This document shows, one piece after another, positions 34,436 to 46,125 of a DNA stretch of 64,000 nucleotides; the first letter of the stretch is position 1, and every line of letters begins with the position of its first letter. Source of the DNA: Nemertoderma westbladi (lineage: Eukaryota > Xenacoelomorpha > Nemertodermatida > Nemertodermatidae); NCBI GenBank assembly GCA_032718475.1, contig JAUCBJ010000564.1, positions 1 through 64,000 of the forward strand, in the 5' to 3' direction. Below the pieces are notes generated by a model. That model was not told where the DNA came from. It was given only the letters and a program-made list of their open reading frames with translations, and did not search any database. Made by a program: the position numbers and the translations under genes.

Positions 34436-36230
34436 ATAGAGTAGGTAGAAGTTAGGTAGTTAGGAGTTATTTAGGAGGTACGTAGTACCTAGAGTCAGAG
34501 TTAGTTAGTTAGTCAGTTAGCACTGATAGTTAGTGTTAGAGTAAGAGTTAGAGAGTCTCTCTACCGTTAGAGAGTAGGAGTTAAGGGGTACGTAGTACCG
34601 TTAGAGTTAGTAAGAGTTAGTAGGTACGTAGTACCTAGTTAGAGAGTTAGTAGGTACGTAGTACCTAGTTAGAGTTAGAGTTAGTAGGTACGTAGTACCG
34701 TTAGAGAGTTAGTAGAGTTAGTAGGTACGTAGTACCTAGTTAGAGTTAGAGTTAGTAGGTACGTAGTACCTAGTTAGAGTTAGAGTTAGTAGGTACGTAG
34801 TACCTAGAGTTAGAGAGTTAGTAGGTACGTAGTACCTAGAGTTAGTTAGAGAGTCAGTAGGTACGTAGTACCTAGTTAGAGTTAGAGTTAGAGGGTACGT
34901 AGTACCTAGTTAGAGAGTTAGTAGGTACGTAGTACCTAGTTAGAGTTAGAGTTAGAGGGTACGTAGTACCGTAGTTAGAGTTAGAGTTAGAGGGTACGTA
35001 AGTACCGCTAGTTAGAGTTAGAGTTAGAGGGTACGTAAGTACCGGTTAGAGAGTAAGAGTTAGAGGGTACGTAGTACCGTCAGTTAGTGGAGCTGGAGTA
35101 GTGAGAGGGTACGTAGTACCGCTAGTTAGAGTAAGAGTTAGAGGGTACGTAGTACCGTTAGTAGAGAGTTAGCAGAGTAGAGTTAGTAGTAGAATGGTTG
35201 TGGGCACCGTAAGCGCCACATAGAAAGTAGTAGCAGTAGAGGGTTGTGGGCACCGTAAGCGCCACGTAGTTAGAGTTAGTAGGGAATGCGCTGAACTTAG
35301 TGGGGCACGGGCGTGATGATGTGTGTGATGTAAGAGCAGGGTATGTTAATTAGAGTTAGTGGGAGTTAGAGGTTAGTAAGAGGGTACGTAGTAGTACCGG
35401 TTGTGGTTGTGGGCACCGTTAGCGCCACGTAGATAGAGGTAGAGTTAGTAAGAGGGTACGTAGTACCGGTTGTGGTTGTGGGCACCGTTAGCGCCACGTA
35501 GAGAGTTAGTAGAGTTAGAAGGTGCCGTGCACAAGAGGTGCCGGGCACAAAAAGAGTTAGTAGAGTTAGAAGAGAGTTAGTAGAGTCAGTAGTAGTTCAC
35601 ATAATTAACGTACCCACTCTGCCGGCACTCAGAGCGTCACGTGTAGGCGATGAGACGTAAAGGGGATGTAGAGGAGTAGAGACGGGCACATAGGGTGCCA
35701 GAGAGTAGAAGAGTAGAGACGGGCACATAGGGTGCCAGGTAGTAAGTTAGAGAGGTAGTAGTGTAGTAGAGAGGGCACATAGGGTGCCAGGTAGTAGAGT
35801 AGAGCAGAGGGGGCACATAGGGTGCCAGGTAGTAGAGCTAGAGAGGTAGTTGAGTAGTAGAAGGGCACATAGGGTGCCAGATAGTAGAGTGGTTGTGGGC
35901 ACCGCAAGCGCCACGTAGTTAGAAGAGTGGAGTAGAGTTAGTAGAGCTAGTTAGTAGAGTTAGAGAGCTAGTGGAGTAGAGTTAGCAGAGCTAGTGGAGT
36001 AGAGTTAGTAGAGCTAGTTAGCAGAGTTGGTAGACTCAGAGGAGTCAAGTAGAGTTAGTAGAAGTAGAAAGTTAGTAGGAGTTAGTTAGACTTAGTAGAG
36101 AGTTAGAGTCAGTAGAAAGTTAGAGGCTCTCAGTTAGAGCTAGAAGTAGTAAGAGTTAGTAGTTAGCAGAGTTAGTTAGATAGTTAGAGTTAGTAAGCAG
36201 TAGGTAGATAGTATGATAGCACAGGGGTAG
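34436..36230 (+). repeat. Hairpin-bearing minisatellite
   Basis: Short GTTAGAGTTAGTAG-like spacers separate small perfect or near-perfect hairpins. GGTACGTAGTACC occurs about 20 times (34470-35165, again near 35383 and 35456). TGTGGGCACC..AAGCGCCAC occurs five times (35195-35500, 35893). GGCACATAGGGTGCC occurs five times (35680-35880). GTGCCGTGCAC and GTGCCGGGCAC lie at about 35520-35550. The last part (35930-36230) is spacer-like repeat alone. No ORF of note. Confidence 0.88.
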
Positions 36231-36603
36231 CATTAGAGATTAAAGCCTTAGGGAGTGACAAGAGAGTGGAGAGGTAATAGTGCGGAGTGCGAAGAGAGCG
36301 TGGGCGCAATTCAAGTGTGGGGGAGGAGAAGTGAGAGGAAGAGTGTGGGACGAGGAGGTCCGGGGGTATGCGAGAGTTGGAGTAGAGTGGTGAGAGTGTT
36401 GGGGAAACAAAAATTGTGTGAGAGAAGCGCACGATCGGCCCGACACGAGACGCCAGAGGGTAGTGACATCATACCCATAGGGAGCGGCCTGGAAAGCCGA
36501 CTCCGAAAAAATATACCCACCCCACACCCGATGCTAGATCGGGATCCAGCGGAATTGTAGCGCACTTGAGTTGGATGCTATCTTCTTACCGGGAAGATAG
36601 CAT
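36231..36603 (+). other. 3' region of gag-only element
   Basis: A 102-codon plus-strand ORF (36255-36560) ends RKNIPTPHPMLDRDPAEL. No family is recognised. An inverted GCTATCTTC/GAAGATAGC hairpin lies just before the purine tract. Confidence 0.35.
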
Positions 36604-36612
36604 GGGGGGGAG
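36604..36612 (+). promoter_or_regulatory. Polypurine tract of gag-only element
   Basis: GGGGGGAG ends one or two bases before the 3' LTR start. This is the expected position for plus-strand priming. Confidence 0.6.
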
Positions 36613-37135
36613 TGTTAGCTTATCCAATTCCGCTAACACAAACCCATAGAGTGAGCCATAAAGCAATATTGGGAGCCTATTGTCAGCCCAGTAAACGGGG
36701 ACAATAGGCCCCAAAGGAGACACACACAATAAGGGTCAGGGGTTACTCCCCTGACAAGAGAGAGAACAGCAAGGGCGAAGGGAAGCACTTCAGAGGGGGG
36801 CAAAGGGTGCCAACAGGGGTATCAACCAATCAGAGGGGGGAAAGGCATCGATTGAGTAGCAATAAGGCCACCGTGCAATATAACCAGTTACCAGTAATCA
36901 TACCGGTCAGTTATTCAGTTTACTCAGTCAGATCAGTAGGGTGGAACGGGGACTTCTGTCACCGTCCGCTACCGCCATTATATATTACCTATTGTGTCAT
37001 ACTATATTATATCAACTGTCAGACTATTATACCTTTATACATATTACCCAACATCAGAACTCTTTTACCTTTCACACACGGCGGGGACGCGTGGGCAGAA
37101 AACCCAAACGGATAAACCGGGATCCGTAGATCCCG
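36613..37135 (+). repeat. 3' LTR of gag-only element
   Basis: Same 523-bp length and termini as the 5' LTR. Confidence 0.88.
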
Positions 37136-37462
37136 GTTTATCCATTGTGTCAAGTACAATGCACACATCTCCAACCAGACACTATATAACATTGGAGGTG
37201 TCTCATTGGTTCCCCCAAGCTTGACACTAGAACAAAATCGCCTCCGCTTTGCAGGACATTGCTTTCGCCGTGAGGACCAGCCAGTGCATAATCTTGTACT
37301 TTGGCAGCCTCATGGAGTGAATAAGCATGGTGGACAGCCCATGACTTTCTTGAGACGCATCTTAAAGGACACTGGCCTTGAAGATGCGGATGATCTAGCA
37401 AATGTCATGGGTGATAGGGAGTTGTGGCGGTGCAATTTATAATAATAATAATAATAATAATT
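37136..37462 (+). pseudogene. RTE-like LINE C-terminal fragment, right half, with (TAA)n tail
   Basis: Continues the module cut at 30022: YNAHISNQTLYN, then RLRFAGHCFRREDQP and LVLWQPHG. A TAA stop (37439-37441) runs into a (TAA)n tail to about 37462. The tail is shared with the opposed LINE that follows. Confidence 0.78.
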
Positions 37463-38997
37463 TCTTTATTGATCCTTAAAACCAGAGAATTTATGATAAA
37501 AAATTGCACTGGGCATTCAATGTATACACACTAAATGATTATTTGGAACAATAGCGTCAGTGTACAGGAGCAACTATGTTACTCCTATGTATGTAATACC
37601 GGAAATAAGACATGTGTAAGTACAGTAGATATAATAAATAAATAAAAAAAAATTTAGTTGAGCACAAATATTACTACCCCCCCCCCCCACCCCCGCTGAA
37701 CCATGCAGAAACCTTGGTTTCGTTATGGAGCAGTTACCCCCCCCCCCCCCCCCCCCCCCCCCTTCTGGCAGACAATAAAGAGCCTCCAGCTAAGTTACTT
37801 CTTCTCGACTGTGTTTACTTAGAAATATATTTTTCAAATGTCGTTTAAAAGTTGCAAGGTTTGGTGACTTGATTACATCGATATGGAGCGAATTCCATAA
37901 TTTTACCGATTTCACAATTATACTATCGTGACCAAACCTATTTTTAGATTTTGGAATAACGATATTCCCAGTTCGTGGATTTAACCTAATATTGTTTTTT
38001 GCTAAAAACGGCAGATCCAAAGTTTTAAAAGCTTCTGTAAGCTTATGCATATATTTGTAAAAGTATATAAGCGCATAATATTCTCGAACTGCAGAGAGTA
38101 ACGGAATTTCGCCTTTCTGCCTCAACTCCGTTCCACTGCTGTCGGTAATTTTCTTCCCGAAAATAGTGCGTAATGCGTAATTTTGTACCTTTTCAAATTT
38201 ATAAAGCAGTTCCTTTGAACCATGTTTGTCATGGAGAGACACAAGCAGCTGACAACAATAATTATGATAGGGCATAGTAAGCGTTTTATATAATTGCAAT
38301 TTAGTTTTATTGGGCAATTGACCCTTTATTATTCGTAAACAAGAAATGGTAAGAGTCATTTTTTGGATCATTTTCCCTATGTAATCTTTCCAATTTAGCT
38401 CGTTATCAATGTTCACTCCCAGATATTTTACTGATGGAGATTGTGGAATAGGTTCAGGGCAGCCTACATTTAATTTTATGGATGAGAAGTCAGCTCTATT
38501 TTCTGGGCTGATTTGCTTCGGAGATAAAAGGAGAAATTCCGTTTTGTCTGGGTTCAGTTTCAAATGAGAATCATTAAATATTTTTTGAATTTTCTGAACA
38601 TTCGACTCTAACAATTTTGTAGCTTGTTCTGGATCTGAGTCAGCCACATAAATAACTGTATCATCAGCATACTGTATAATTGAAACATTTGTCAGTTGTT
38701 CTGGAATGTTATTGGTATATAGCATGAATAATAGAGGCCCTAAAATGGTACCTTGGGGAACGCCCCTTGTTTCAGTTAGCCAATCAGAAAAAGTATTTTC
38801 TACTTTAACACGTTGCTTCCTTTTCAATAGGTAATTTTGTATGAGGTTCAGTGCAGTCGAGTGGAAACCTAAATGTTTGAGTCTGTGATTCAAAATGTCA
38901 TGATTTATAGAGTTGAAAGCTTTGCTTAGGTCTTTTGTCGATAAGCCGGCACAGCATTCTTAAAAATGCAGCTGCAATGCAGCATGCCGATCCTAGA
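37463..38997 (-). mobile_element. 5'-truncated LINE (CR1/Jockey-like), minus strand
   Basis: Its 3' end (AATAAAG then (ATT)n on the minus strand) meets the (TAA)n tail of the plus-strand LINE. Its 5' truncation point is exactly the right copy of the 11-bp duplication. Two poly-C tracts (37677-37688 and 37737-37762) lie in its 3' UTR. Confidence 0.75.
37790..38943 (-). pseudogene. LINE reverse transcriptase, C-terminal half
   Basis: The frame holds KDLSKAFNSINHDIL (motif A), RGVPQGTILGPLLF (motif B), QYADDTVIYV (motif C) and LNPDKTEFLLLSPKQ, then a C-terminal region ending at a TAA near 37790. The catalytic motifs are intact but the N-terminal RT blocks and endonuclease are missing. This is a different clade from the RTE-like copies nearby, since it lacks the GHC/GRP tail. 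Confidence 0.85.
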
Positions 38998-39008
38998 TTC
39001 GTATTAGT
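38998..39008. repeat. 11-bp target-site duplication, right copy
   Basis: TTCGTATTAGT, identical to 29912-29922. Confidence 0.88.
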
Positions 39009-39053
39009 AGATTTGTAGGCTGTAGGGTAGTCCCTACCGTAGAGGGCACATCA
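39009..39053 (+). repeat. BEL 5' LTR, last part
   Basis: Identical in content to the end of the 3' LTR (AGATTTGTAGG...GGCACATCA). Together with 27809-29922 it rebuilds a complete LTR. Confidence 0.88.
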
Positions 39054-40008
39054 GTGAGGTATATATTATACAAATTAGTGTATAGTATTGATCCCAACCG
39101 TGAGGTCTCTCACATACTGTTAGCTATTGTAAGTAGGAGATATTTAAAAATTTAAGGTTAGTAAAATTTAGTAATTTGTAGAACATCCCCTGCTTCAGTA
39201 GGCCTTTAGGGTAGCTAGTAGTTTCGTATTTAATATTTGACTAGCTAATAGTTAGTTTGTAGCATTTGTTTTACGCCGTGTGTGTGCGGTGTTACTTTCG
39301 GTACTTGAAAAGGTACATAGGGTTTAAAGACCAAGTTGTATCGGTACCTAGGAAGATTTTTCGTAGCGTAGAAGTAAAACTCTCACCTTCAACTTTTCAG
39401 GACTCAAGGACTCATTTCTGGACCGCTTCGAGGATTAGACCGCTTTTCGCAATGTTTGGGAGACAAAAAATTCGTCCGTGCTGCCAAAAACGGAACGACC
39501 CACGTCCGGTTTGTATTTGGGAATTTGCACGACTGGAAGATCAAAGGAGCGTAAGTTTTACGACTCGCGTCATTCAAACTTAAGAAAGCACAGTAGTACT
39601 CAAAATTTGTGGGTTTCACTGTCTATTAGTAGTGTTGTTGGTACTTATTTTCCCGTTAGACGTTGCTGTTTTGCCTATTATTTGTACTTGTTGATCTACA
39701 TTTTGGAAACGTATACCGTTATCTCATTTATTCATACAAATTTAGCCGGTAGGCTAGATTATTACTTATTTTATTATATACTTTGTTAGTTTATTTGTAC
39801 CGGTTAGGGTATATATATGATATATATATATATCAAGGTAAGTTTGACATTTGGACATTTCGACATTTTGACATTTCGACATTCTGACTTTGTTGATTTA
39901 TTTGTACCGGTTAGGGTATATATATACTATATACCAAGGTAAGTTTGACATTTCAACATTCAGATACTTTGACATTTTATTACCCGTACTTGACGTATAT
40001 AATAAGAC
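39054..40008 (+). other. BEL leader region
   Basis: Non-coding leader of about 955 bp. It contains a 107-bp tandem duplication (about 39785-39891 and 39892-39995), each ending CAAGGTAAGTTTGACATTT, a good splice-donor consensus, plus short GACATTT repeats. No tRNA-complementary primer site beginning TGG was found beside the LTR. Confidence 0.6.
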
Positions 40009-40941
40009 ATGAGTGACACACCACATTCGACTCGATACCCCCCTACCGACTATGACTCGTGCGACCCGGACAGATCGACAGTAGACGAACCAAGAAGGAG
40101 AACCCGAGATTCTACCGATGTCACACCACGTGCATCGCCGGTACGTCGCAACATACGCCGCAACGTGTGGCGACGGCAGAATCGAAGATTTTCTTACCGT
40201 CCCGCAGACTAGATCGCGGGAACTGGACATGGTAAGTTCGACTGGAAGCCAGGAGAACGTTATTAGGAGTATAGGAGGACACATGGCCCAGATTACTCGA
40301 AACTTCGGAGAAGGTTTTCGCCTTTTACGCGAGTTAACCGCCCCGATGTTGAGATACGAGTTCTACGCCTTACAGGTAAGGATAGAAAGTAGGGTACATG
40401 CTTCCATAGATAAACTTAAAGGTTTACACGAACTTGCAGAGTTGCGTGGCAACAACTTTTCTCAGGTAAAGATAATCGATAAGTTGGTAAGTGCGAGGGA
40501 AAGCCTCATTCAGTTTAAGTCGGTTGTAGGATCGACTCAGCAAGAAAAACTCTACCAACTGTTAGGTGAGTCAGTTTCAGACGCGTTGTTACAACCCGAA
40601 GAGGAAGAAGAACTATACTGCCTGGATGGGAGGTTAGGGACGCTCACCAATTTTCTTCGTAGATGCAGAGTACCGATCGAAGAACCGAAAGTTGTACCGA
40701 GAGGGACGACGGAAGTTCTATCTACGGAAGGCTCGCGAGCCTACCAAATTCCACCACTGGATAGATCGTTCGTTAGTGTACAGAGCGACGTTGGCGACGT
40801 TGGCGACGTTAGTAGAACAGCGTCTGGAATTACTCGACAACAACAGGAGGTCGCACGCCGACAACAAGTCGTCGAGGAAGAAGCGCAACGGCAGATGGCG
40901 CAGATCGCCATCGAAGGAGAAGGACAGCGCAGAGATATTGT
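40009..40941 (+). pseudogene. BEL gag, first copy (frame-shifted)
   Basis: ATG at 40009 starts a short basic leader (stop at 40212). One frame over, 40118-40941 continues through FGEGFRLLRELTAPM, YALQVRIESRVHASIDKL and NFLRRCRVPIEE to a Gln/Glu-rich coiled coil. It is then cut by the Copia LTR, which supplies a chance stop. It is probably the N-terminal part of BEL Gag. Positions 40235-40930 are repeated almost exactly at 46126-46820. Confidence 0.6.
40729..40742. repeat. Dispersed palindrome, copy 1
   Basis: AGGCTCGCGAGCCT within GGA...ACC flanks, inside gag copy 1. Confidence 0.75.
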
Positions 40942-41165
40942 TGTGAATACAACAATAAGCACTCTTATACTTATATCATAGTATTATAATAGACTATATT
41001 ATCATGTAGTAATACACAGATACACTGACTGAGCAGACATCCTGTCAGTCGTAGTAACACTCACAGTACTGCAGTACCGGTAAGCTTCCTTCCCTACTCC
41101 TAGGCCTAAGTCAGTACACTGGTATATATTTAGTTAATCAGAGTCAGTCATATACAGTAGTAACA
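40942..41165 (-). repeat. Copia 3' LTR
   Basis: On the minus strand it runs TGTTACTAC to TATTCACA. The polypurine tract GGGGGAGAT lies immediately outside it (41166-41174). Confidence 0.9.
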
Positions 41166-41347
41166 ATCTCCCCCTAACTAGAACAATAGTAAACATATAT
41201 TAGACAAATATGATAATGAGAGTAAAGAGTTTATTATCAAATAATGATTAAATATATACAACAGTATGAATGATAATGATCTCCAATCTCCCCCCTTCAA
41301 GTTTCAATAGTGTTAATAGTTAGATGTTGAAAAGTTCTAGATTAAGA

Positions 41348-44300
41348 TCATCCTAGCCATGAAGACTGAGGAAGCATACCCGAACGCAAAACATCTCTCA
41401 ATAGATATTTTGATGCTCCCTTTTTTGTGAGCGAGTCAGCTAGTTGCGCCTTTCCATCCGTCCAATTGATGTAGAGTTCTTTACGTTCCACTTTCTGACG
41501 TAGGAATGCTATATCGATTCGCAATCCTCTCTCCTGTATAGCATTGGTTGTTCGAACGGTCGAATAGAGACTTTTGTTGTCGATTATACAACATAATGGA
41601 AGTCGAATTCCATGGATATCTTGGATAATCGCTCGAATTTCTTCCCCTGCATCGATCCCTTCAACCAAAGCGAGTGTCTCCGCAGTTCTGCAGCAAGTGT
41701 ACTTCTCACTACTCTACGGAGCTTTCTACTTTGCCACGTCAGTGGAACACATGTCCCTTTATCATTGACAAGGAAGAGTATAAATGCTCCTTGCGATGAA
41801 CCATCTGATAAGTTTGCATGTGAGGCATCAGTGAATAGTTGAAGATGACATTGTTCAACATTCCCCATGTCTGGAAAAATAAGATCCAGTTTTTCGTATT
41901 TCAACTCCTTGATAATCTTATTCGCATAACGAATGTCACCAACAGTAGCATTTTTTATGCAGACACTAATCATACATGTATCATATGATACATCAGGTCT
42001 CGTATGTGTTGCTAGCCACAATAATTTCCCTAAAATCCCCTTCAATTCTCTCTTCTCAGATTCGGATATTGTTTCTTCTGCATAACCTTTGGGTACTGGC
42101 ATTTCTTTCAGTAATTCTACAAAGTTTCTTTGTCCCACTTTAACACAATCAGCTGTTTGCTCTATATCAAGTCCAAGATATCTGAACTTTACCTCTTCTT
42201 GATGACTTAGCTTGAATATACTGTGAATCCCATTAATAACCTTTCGCTCAAACTCCAAAGTTCCTCCATACATTACATCATCTACATGCACCACAACTAT
42301 CCCTGTGATCGTATTATTCTCCCTATATAAGAAAAATGCCGGATCAAATTGTGATACAGTCATGCCATGACAACCTAATTCACCCTTCAGACGTTCATAC
42401 CACATCCTTGGAGCATCACCCAACCCATATACACATTTGTTTAATTTCCATAGTTTGCCTTTATCAAATTCTTTTGGTGGAACAATGTATACCTCTCGTG
42501 ATATGGGATCCCCTTGAAGGAATGCTGCGCTGACATCAAAAGACTTCAATTTCCATCTATTACTCATTACAGTCACTAATGCCAACCTCAAACTTTCCTT
42601 GCTGCATGTAGGAGAATCACACCGAATATCTGCTGTTTCTTCAAAACCTCTGGCACACAACCTTGCCTTAATTGATTTCTTTCCTTTTATGTCCTTCTCT
42701 GTAATAACCCATTTCACCGAAATGCATTCCTGTCCAATATCTTCTACCTCTGAAAACACTCCATTTATTTTCCAATTATCAATTTCTTTTTCTTTGGCTC
42801 TTATCAACTCTAATTCAGTATAACAGTGACTAAATTCACCAGATAGAGTTTCTCTTGTACCACATTTTCGCTTCACTCCTTCAAGATACATGACATCATT
42901 CTCACCAACACATCCTTCGTCATTATCTGCTATATCAGTACTTCCTCCTTGATTGTCATCTACTTTGACTACTTCTTTTGTTTTCCAACTGCTTGCATAT
43001 TCGGTCCAATCCACGCACTTAGCAGACTGTTCACCATTCACTTTTATGTTGACATAATTTTTGTATTTCCCTGTCTGTTTTTGTTTACTTATAATATCAG
43101 CTTCCTTCCACTCATCATCTTTACGAGTCTTAACAAGTACCATTGTTCTATTTTTTGGCAATTCTGTGCTGTCTTTTAATGATCCTGTACCTTCTCGCTC
43201 TACCTCGGTACTCAAGTTCATATTACTCATATCATTTGTCACCCCATTGTCAATTGTCATTGTTTCAGAAATACTAAGATCATTTTGAACCACATTGTCG
43301 TTTGTTGTTGTCCTTATCACATTGTCGTTTTCCATTGTCACAGGGTCACTTGCACTTGTAACTTGTCTCAAATGACATGGATGCACCCTATAGTACTGAG
43401 ATTGGTTTTTTACTAATACTGTCTGGCCCTCTTGCCCCAAGACTTTTCCTGGCCCATGCCACCTGTTCTCCTTGCTGGTTTTATAAAATACTTTGTCTCC
43501 ATTTTCATAACGAACATCGTTACTTGTCCTCACCTGGTGTCTCAAAGCTTTACGTATCTTAGTGCTAGATTCAGCTTTAACATAGTTTTCACGTGCTTTA
43601 TGCATTGCATTGATGTTCTCTGCTATCAATTTGCTATATGACTTCCCTTCAAGTGCAGGTAGTTCATCCACTAATATGTTTGGGAACGTTGGATTTCTAC
43701 CAAATGCCAATTGGTTTGGGCTATACCCATGCACCATCTGCAGACAATTTTTTGCACTCAGCGCCCAATACAGCGCTGTTTCGAGGTCACACCCTGAATC
43801 CTCATATGTTTTCTCCAGTGTTTCTGCCAACACTGCATTGTGCCGCTCTACCACCCCATTTGAAAATGGCGATTCAGCAGATGACACTTGGATTTCAATA
43901 TTAAAGTTTTCACACATGTCTCTATAATGACTGTTGGCGAACTCACCCCCGTTATCCGACATGAATTTTCCTGGTGAACCAAAGCACCACAGCCACGTCT
44001 TATATAATCCTTTGATAACCTGTTCCTTGTGTTTTGACTGAATCAGACACGCCCCTGAAAATTTTGTCGCCAAATCTATCAAATGCAAAATATATACATT
44101 TGGTCGCAGCACCTTTAAATCCATTGCAACTACCTCATTGAAATCCTGAGCCCTTCTTAACCCAACAACTGGCCTCGGTTTTGGTTTTTTATAACGTTGA
44201 CACACTTCACATGTCGAACATACATTTTCAACACAATCTGAAATCCTTTTTTCCAATATACCTGCATCACTCAACAAGCTTTTAATTTTCACTGCATCTG

Positions 44301-45888
44301 CATGGGCAAACTGGCGATGCAGCTTGACAATATCCTTTCCTAGTTCTGACTCACTTTTCTCACTTAGGGCGGTTGCTTTAAAAATCAGATTTGGTTTACT
44401 GTGTGGAACATCTGATATGGCCCGTCTATAGTTATTTAATGGCAAACAATAATGCCCAGCGGGTGAGATATCCAACTGTAATTTTATGCCAAAAACTTCA
44501 ATAGTATTCTCCAAAAATTTAATAATAGCTCCTGTTTTCCTAAGCGATGTATTACTCAACAACAAAGGAATATCTGCATCAACAACATGGCAGTTAATAT
44601 ACACCTTTGTGTGTTTTAGAAATGCTGGAAACCGCACGCACAATAAAGCCGTTATGGGTTTGCCCACCCCAAACTTGAATGGTGTATAGCTCGGCTTAGA
44701 TTCCATTTCATTAATCAAGTCATTGTTAAGTGTCTCTTTATACCTGTCCAGCCAATTTCTGCCACAAACATTTTTTGTACACCCACTGTCAATCACTGCA
44801 CAGGAAAACGTTTCCTTTGTCAGATAACATTCTGATACATCCATATCACCATCTTGATTATCCGAACATCCAAAAAATGAGTAAAAAACATTATCACCAC
44901 TCTCTGTACCTAACCCTCTGTCAGCATCAGCACTACTGGTAAGCCCATCAGCAACATTGGCACAATAAGCCGTACTTCTCTCTGTACAATCAGCTGCATA
45001 ATGCGTTGTACTGTTACAGACAAAACACTGAGTAACATTGCCCCTAAAGTCCATCCGATTTCGCGGATACCTTTGATTACCAGTAGATCCGCCACTGGCT
45101 GCACCCCTATTACTGGCTCCAATCATACTCCTACCTTGACTTTGACCTCTGTATCCACTGTAATATCCCCGTTGAGACCTTCCTCTGTCCCCCGAGTAAC
45201 CCCTATTGTTACCCCTACTATATGGGTACCTGCCTCTACCATAGCTTTGGTAATTAAAGAGTGCCTCTTCACTCCCATCCTCTGTTTTTACTCTTACAGC
45301 TTGTTCATTCTCCACTCGTTCTATCACGCTAAGCCTATCACTATCATTTTTTTGCATCAATGTAACATCAAATATTCTCAGCAATGTATCAGACATACCT
45401 TCATAATTAATCTCTGCGGTAGTAGCCAGTGCCAAATCCCGCTTTTCTGACGTCACATTTGCACTTTTTAGCAAACGGTAGGCTAATACTGGCTCCGGAA
45501 GTACAATCTTGTACTTTTTCATTTTTTCCACTAACCTGTCAAAGTCCACAACAAAATCCTTCATAGATATCTCCCGTTTTCTCACCAAATCTTCAAACTC
45601 CGCATATGTCTGGTAGGCCGCCTGAGAATCCTTTTTTAAATATATCTTATCCAGTTTATCAATGATATTCTGTAATCCCTCTGGCTGCTTCAGTACATCG
45701 ACACCAAGTTTACCTGCCACATCTCTGGGTTTCCCCTGAAGCTCTAAATAAACAGCCATGCCATGCTTCTGTTTCACCAGGTTCGTTAGTTCAGCCCAGA
45801 CCTGAATATCCAACTTCCATCTCTCATAATCATCATTCTCCTTGAACGCTGGTGGCGATTTCCATGACGTTACCGGTGGTGCTGCCAT
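41348..45888 (-). pseudogene. Copia gag-pol, one frameshift
   Basis: ATG (45888-45886) starts about 1435 codons. The order is Gag (VTSWKSPPAF, then YERWKLDIQVW), CCHC knuckle (CFVCNSTTHYAADC), aspartic protease (CAVIDSGCTKNVCG), pre-integrase HHCC (HRQFAH...CEVCQRYKK), integrase core (VVAMDLKVL, SDNGGEF, NGVVERHN), reverse transcriptase (LNKCVYGLGDAPRMWYE, VHVDDVMYGG) and RNase H. In RNase H, after TLAAE, about 8 extra bases near 41685 shift the frame, so the main frame stops at 41584. The true tail (ALVEGIDAGEEIRAI to QLADSLTKKG) continues in another frame to 41348. This order, with integrase before reverse transcriptase, defines Copia. All catalytic motifs are present; only the RNase H end is broken. 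Confidence 0.93.
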
Positions 45889-45889
45889 C

Positions 45890-45901
45890 GCTCTGCTACC
45901 A
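45890..45901 (-). promoter_or_regulatory. Copia primer-binding site
   Basis: TGGTAGCAGAGC directly beside the 5' LTR matches the complement of the initiator-Met tRNA 3' end (TGGTAGCAGAGG in animals) over 11 bases. It lies immediately before the gag-pol ATG. Confidence 0.85.
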
Positions 45902-46125
45902 TGTGAATACAACAATAAGCACTCTTATACTTATATCATAGTATTATAATAGACTATATTATCATGTAGTAATACACAGATACACTGACTGAGCAGACAT
46001 CCTGTCAGTCGTAGTAACACTCACAGTACTGCAGTACCAGTAAGCTTCCTTCCCTACTCCTAGGCCTAAGTCAGTACACTGGTATATATTTAGTTAATCA
46101 GAGTCAGTCATATACAGTAGTAACA
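45902..46125 (-). repeat. Copia 5' LTR
   Basis: Same 224-bp length as the other LTR. The visible difference is CCAG versus CCGG near 46038. Confidence 0.9.

Larger units (their letters stand above)
30023..37135 (+). mobile_element. Gag-only, non-autonomous BEL-like LTR retrotransposon
   Basis: Has two 523-bp LTRs (30023-30545 and 36613-37135), a broken gag, and no pol domain. About 1.8 kb of hairpin-bearing minisatellite lies where pol would be, and a purine-rich tract precedes the 3' LTR. It interrupts a LINE. The candidate target duplication is GTTCAT/GTTTAT (30017-30022 and 37136-37141), with one mismatch. Mobilisation would require enzymes from a partner element. Confidence 0.85.
40942..46125 (-). 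mobile_element. Ty1/Copia retrotransposon
   Basis: Has 224-bp LTRs (40942-41165 and 45902-46125) of TG...CA form, with one difference seen by eye, a primer-binding site, a polypurine tract and a nearly intact gag-pol on the minus strand. The flanks do not share a target duplication. Instead the same BEL gag segment occurs on both sides. The copy is young judging by its LTRs. Confidence 0.93.
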
